Positions 21,167 to 21,757 of a stretch of DNA of 21,757 nt are shown one piece after another (the first letter of the stretch is position 1; each line of letters opens with the position of its first letter). The position numbers and the translations under genes are program-made. The DNA is from a virus. The DNA lies in the IMG/VR virus record IMGVR_UViG_3300009083_000009, positions 1 to 21,757 of that record; one strand, written 5' to 3'. Below the pieces are notes generated by a model. The model searched no databases and was not told the DNA's origin. It saw nothing but the letters and a program-made list of their open reading frames with translations.

Positions 21167-21442
21167 TCAACTGGGGTGATCCTGTCCCGAGCCTTTGTGA
21201 ACAAGGGGGATTAGGCCCTCGCCTAGAAGCTTTTGAAGGCCGTCGAGCATCCCCGCTGCGTCCATCGTGGAAACCGGGATGGAGATGGTCACTGTCTCTG
21301 GCCCGGCCAGGCCTTCTCGTGTGGTCTGAAACCGTAGGCGAATAAAGCCTGGCTCCTCAGTCCCCCGAAAGCCGAGGAACTTCATGATGGGCAGGCCGAA
21401 ACGGCCGGGCCCCAACAGTAGCGGCTTGATCTCGTCGTCCAT
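21167..21442 (-). CDS. Hypothetical soluble protein on the minus strand (91 aa)
   Basis: From ATG 21442 (GCGGGGGCG upstream) the protein reads MDDEIKPLLLGPGRFGLPIM, then a beta pattern EPGFIRLRFQTT and ETVTISIPVSTMDAAGMLDGLQKLLGEG. The alternation of beta strands and one helix looks like a true protein. The opposite frame (21133-21345) is Arg/Trp/Pro-rich and looks like a shadow, although it has an AGGAG ahead of its ATG. No motif for function. It is divergent from the lysis-type gene at 21544 and co-directional with the single-TM gene, 85 nt apart. Confidence 0.55.
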   Translation of the reverse strand: MDDEIKPLLLGPGRFGLPIMKFLGFRGTEEPGFIRLRFQTTREGLAGPETVTISIPVSTMDAAGMLDGLQKLLGEGLIPLVHKGSGQDHPS

Positions 21443-21517
21443 CGTCGCCCCCGCGCTCTGCCCGCAACCTGCCCTCAATCCATAGCGGCGCCTAGCCCGC
21501 CCGGAAGGACCACCCTC

Positions 21518-21547
21518 ATGCGTAACCCCGGGGGCCTAGCCCCATGA
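21518..21547 (+). CDS. Nine-codon leader ORF coupled to the next gene
   Basis: ATG 21518 has the best SD in the area (GGAAGGA, 9 nt upstream). It encodes MRNPGGLAP and stops at TGA 21545-21547, overlapping ATG 21544 (ATGA). The next gene has no clear SD of its own, so ribosomes finishing the leader probably restart there. A hairpin (21531-21543) lies inside the leader. Confidence 0.4.
   Translation: MRNPGGLAP
21531..21543 (+). promoter_or_regulatory. Hairpin abutting the start codon at 21544
   Basis: GGGGC (21531-21535), loop CTA, GCCCC (21539-21543), ending right before the ATG at 21544. It could limit independent initiation there and be opened by ribosomes translating the leader. Inferred from sequence only. 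Confidence 0.4.
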
Positions 21548-21757
21548 ACCTGGACCCATCACTGATGACGGCGATCATCGGCAATTTGCTGGTGGTCGGC
21601 GTGGCCTGGGGTGCGCTGCACCAGCGGGTGAGGTCGCTGGAAGGCGAAATGGCCGGCCTGAAGGACCTTGATAGCCGCATGGCCCGCGTGGAGACCCGCA
21701 TAGATGGGCTCTACGAGCAAATGAAGGAGCTGAACGCCTCGATCCGGTGGATGCGCC
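21544..21757 (+). CDS. Membrane protein with coiled coil, possible lysis protein (3' end cut)
   Basis: The reading frame runs off the window, with 71 codons seen. Residues 8-25 (MTAIIGNLLVVGVAWGAL) form one N-terminal transmembrane helix. From residue 32 the rest is a coiled coil, with hydrophobic residues at 46, 49, 53, 56, 60, 63, 67 and 70 in perfect 3-4 spacing (Met, Val, Ile, Leu, Met, Leu, Ile, Met). One TM followed by a coiled coil fits an inner-membrane spanin-like or holin-accessory protein, and the place after the ejection genes is where many phages put lysis genes. No endolysin is visible in the window, so this remains a suggestion. Confidence 0.6.
   Translation, partial: MNLDPSLMTAIIGNLLVVGVAWGALHQRVRSLEGEMAGLKDLDSRMARVETRIDGLYEQMKELNASIRWMR

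Noticed and set aside
21133-21345. A 70-aa plus-strand ORF with AGGAG ahead of its ATG
   Set aside because: Arg/Pro/Trp-rich, shadow-like composition; the opposite strand (21167-21442) reads like a real protein. Kept as a possible alternative in the finding on the minus-strand pair.

Overview
The window is a stretch of a tailed double-stranded DNA phage (or prophage) with a podovirus gene order. It runs left to right from the end of a replication module, through DNA packaging, head, connector and tail appendage genes, to DNA-ejection proteins and what looks like the start of a lysis module. Base composition is clearly GC-rich (judged by eye, not counted) and codons favour G/C at the third position. 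The proteins resemble those I know from phages of Alphaproteobacteria, so a Caulobacter/Brevundimonas/Sphingomonas-like host is likely, but this is inference. I see no integrase, repressor, tRNA, rRNA, CRISPR array or insertion sequence, so the window does not show whether the phage is temperate.

Layout. (1) 1-2001: a stand-alone DnaA DNA-binding domain, a replisome-organiser-like protein whose gene carries 12-bp iterons, and four small early genes, all joined by 4-bp ATGA/GTGA overlaps. (2) 2091-3770: an unrecognised 201-aa protein and a GT-A fold glycosyltransferase on the early/late boundary. (3) 3830-5563: small and large terminase. (4) 5564-10441: portal (715 aa), a small protein, acidic scaffold, SU10-type major capsid protein, a terminator-like hairpin and a conserved small head protein. 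(5) 10441-11930: a second glycosyltransferase, the head-tail adaptor and a small protein. (6) 11930-14695: tail appendages, namely a fibre-like protein and a glycine-rich adhesin-like protein that both carry N-terminal signal peptides, a 29-codon ORF that is almost only a signal peptide, and an appendage with a C-terminal S74 intramolecular chaperone. (7) 14695-16914: a P22 gp10-like tail hub/stabilisation protein, two small proteins and a GNAT-like protein. (8) 16914-20939: four genes that look like internal ejection proteins. (9) 20833-21442: two minus-strand genes. (10) 21518-21757: a short leader ORF coupled to a membrane/coiled-coil protein cut by the window end.

How it works together. 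The gene order and protein sizes match the P22/Sf6 plan: terminase, 700+ aa portal with a helical C-terminal barrel, scaffold, coat, gp4-like adaptor, gp10-like hub, then ejection proteins. There is no tail tube, tape measure or sheath gene. Nearly all late genes touch or overlap (TGATG, TAATG, ATGA), so they are probably translated as coupled units from a few transcripts.

Most unusual points: signal peptides on tail appendage genes, a possible lambda-type origin inside the replication gene, two phage glycosyltransferases, an antisense gene pair before the lysis region, and a leader-peptide/hairpin arrangement at the start of the last gene.
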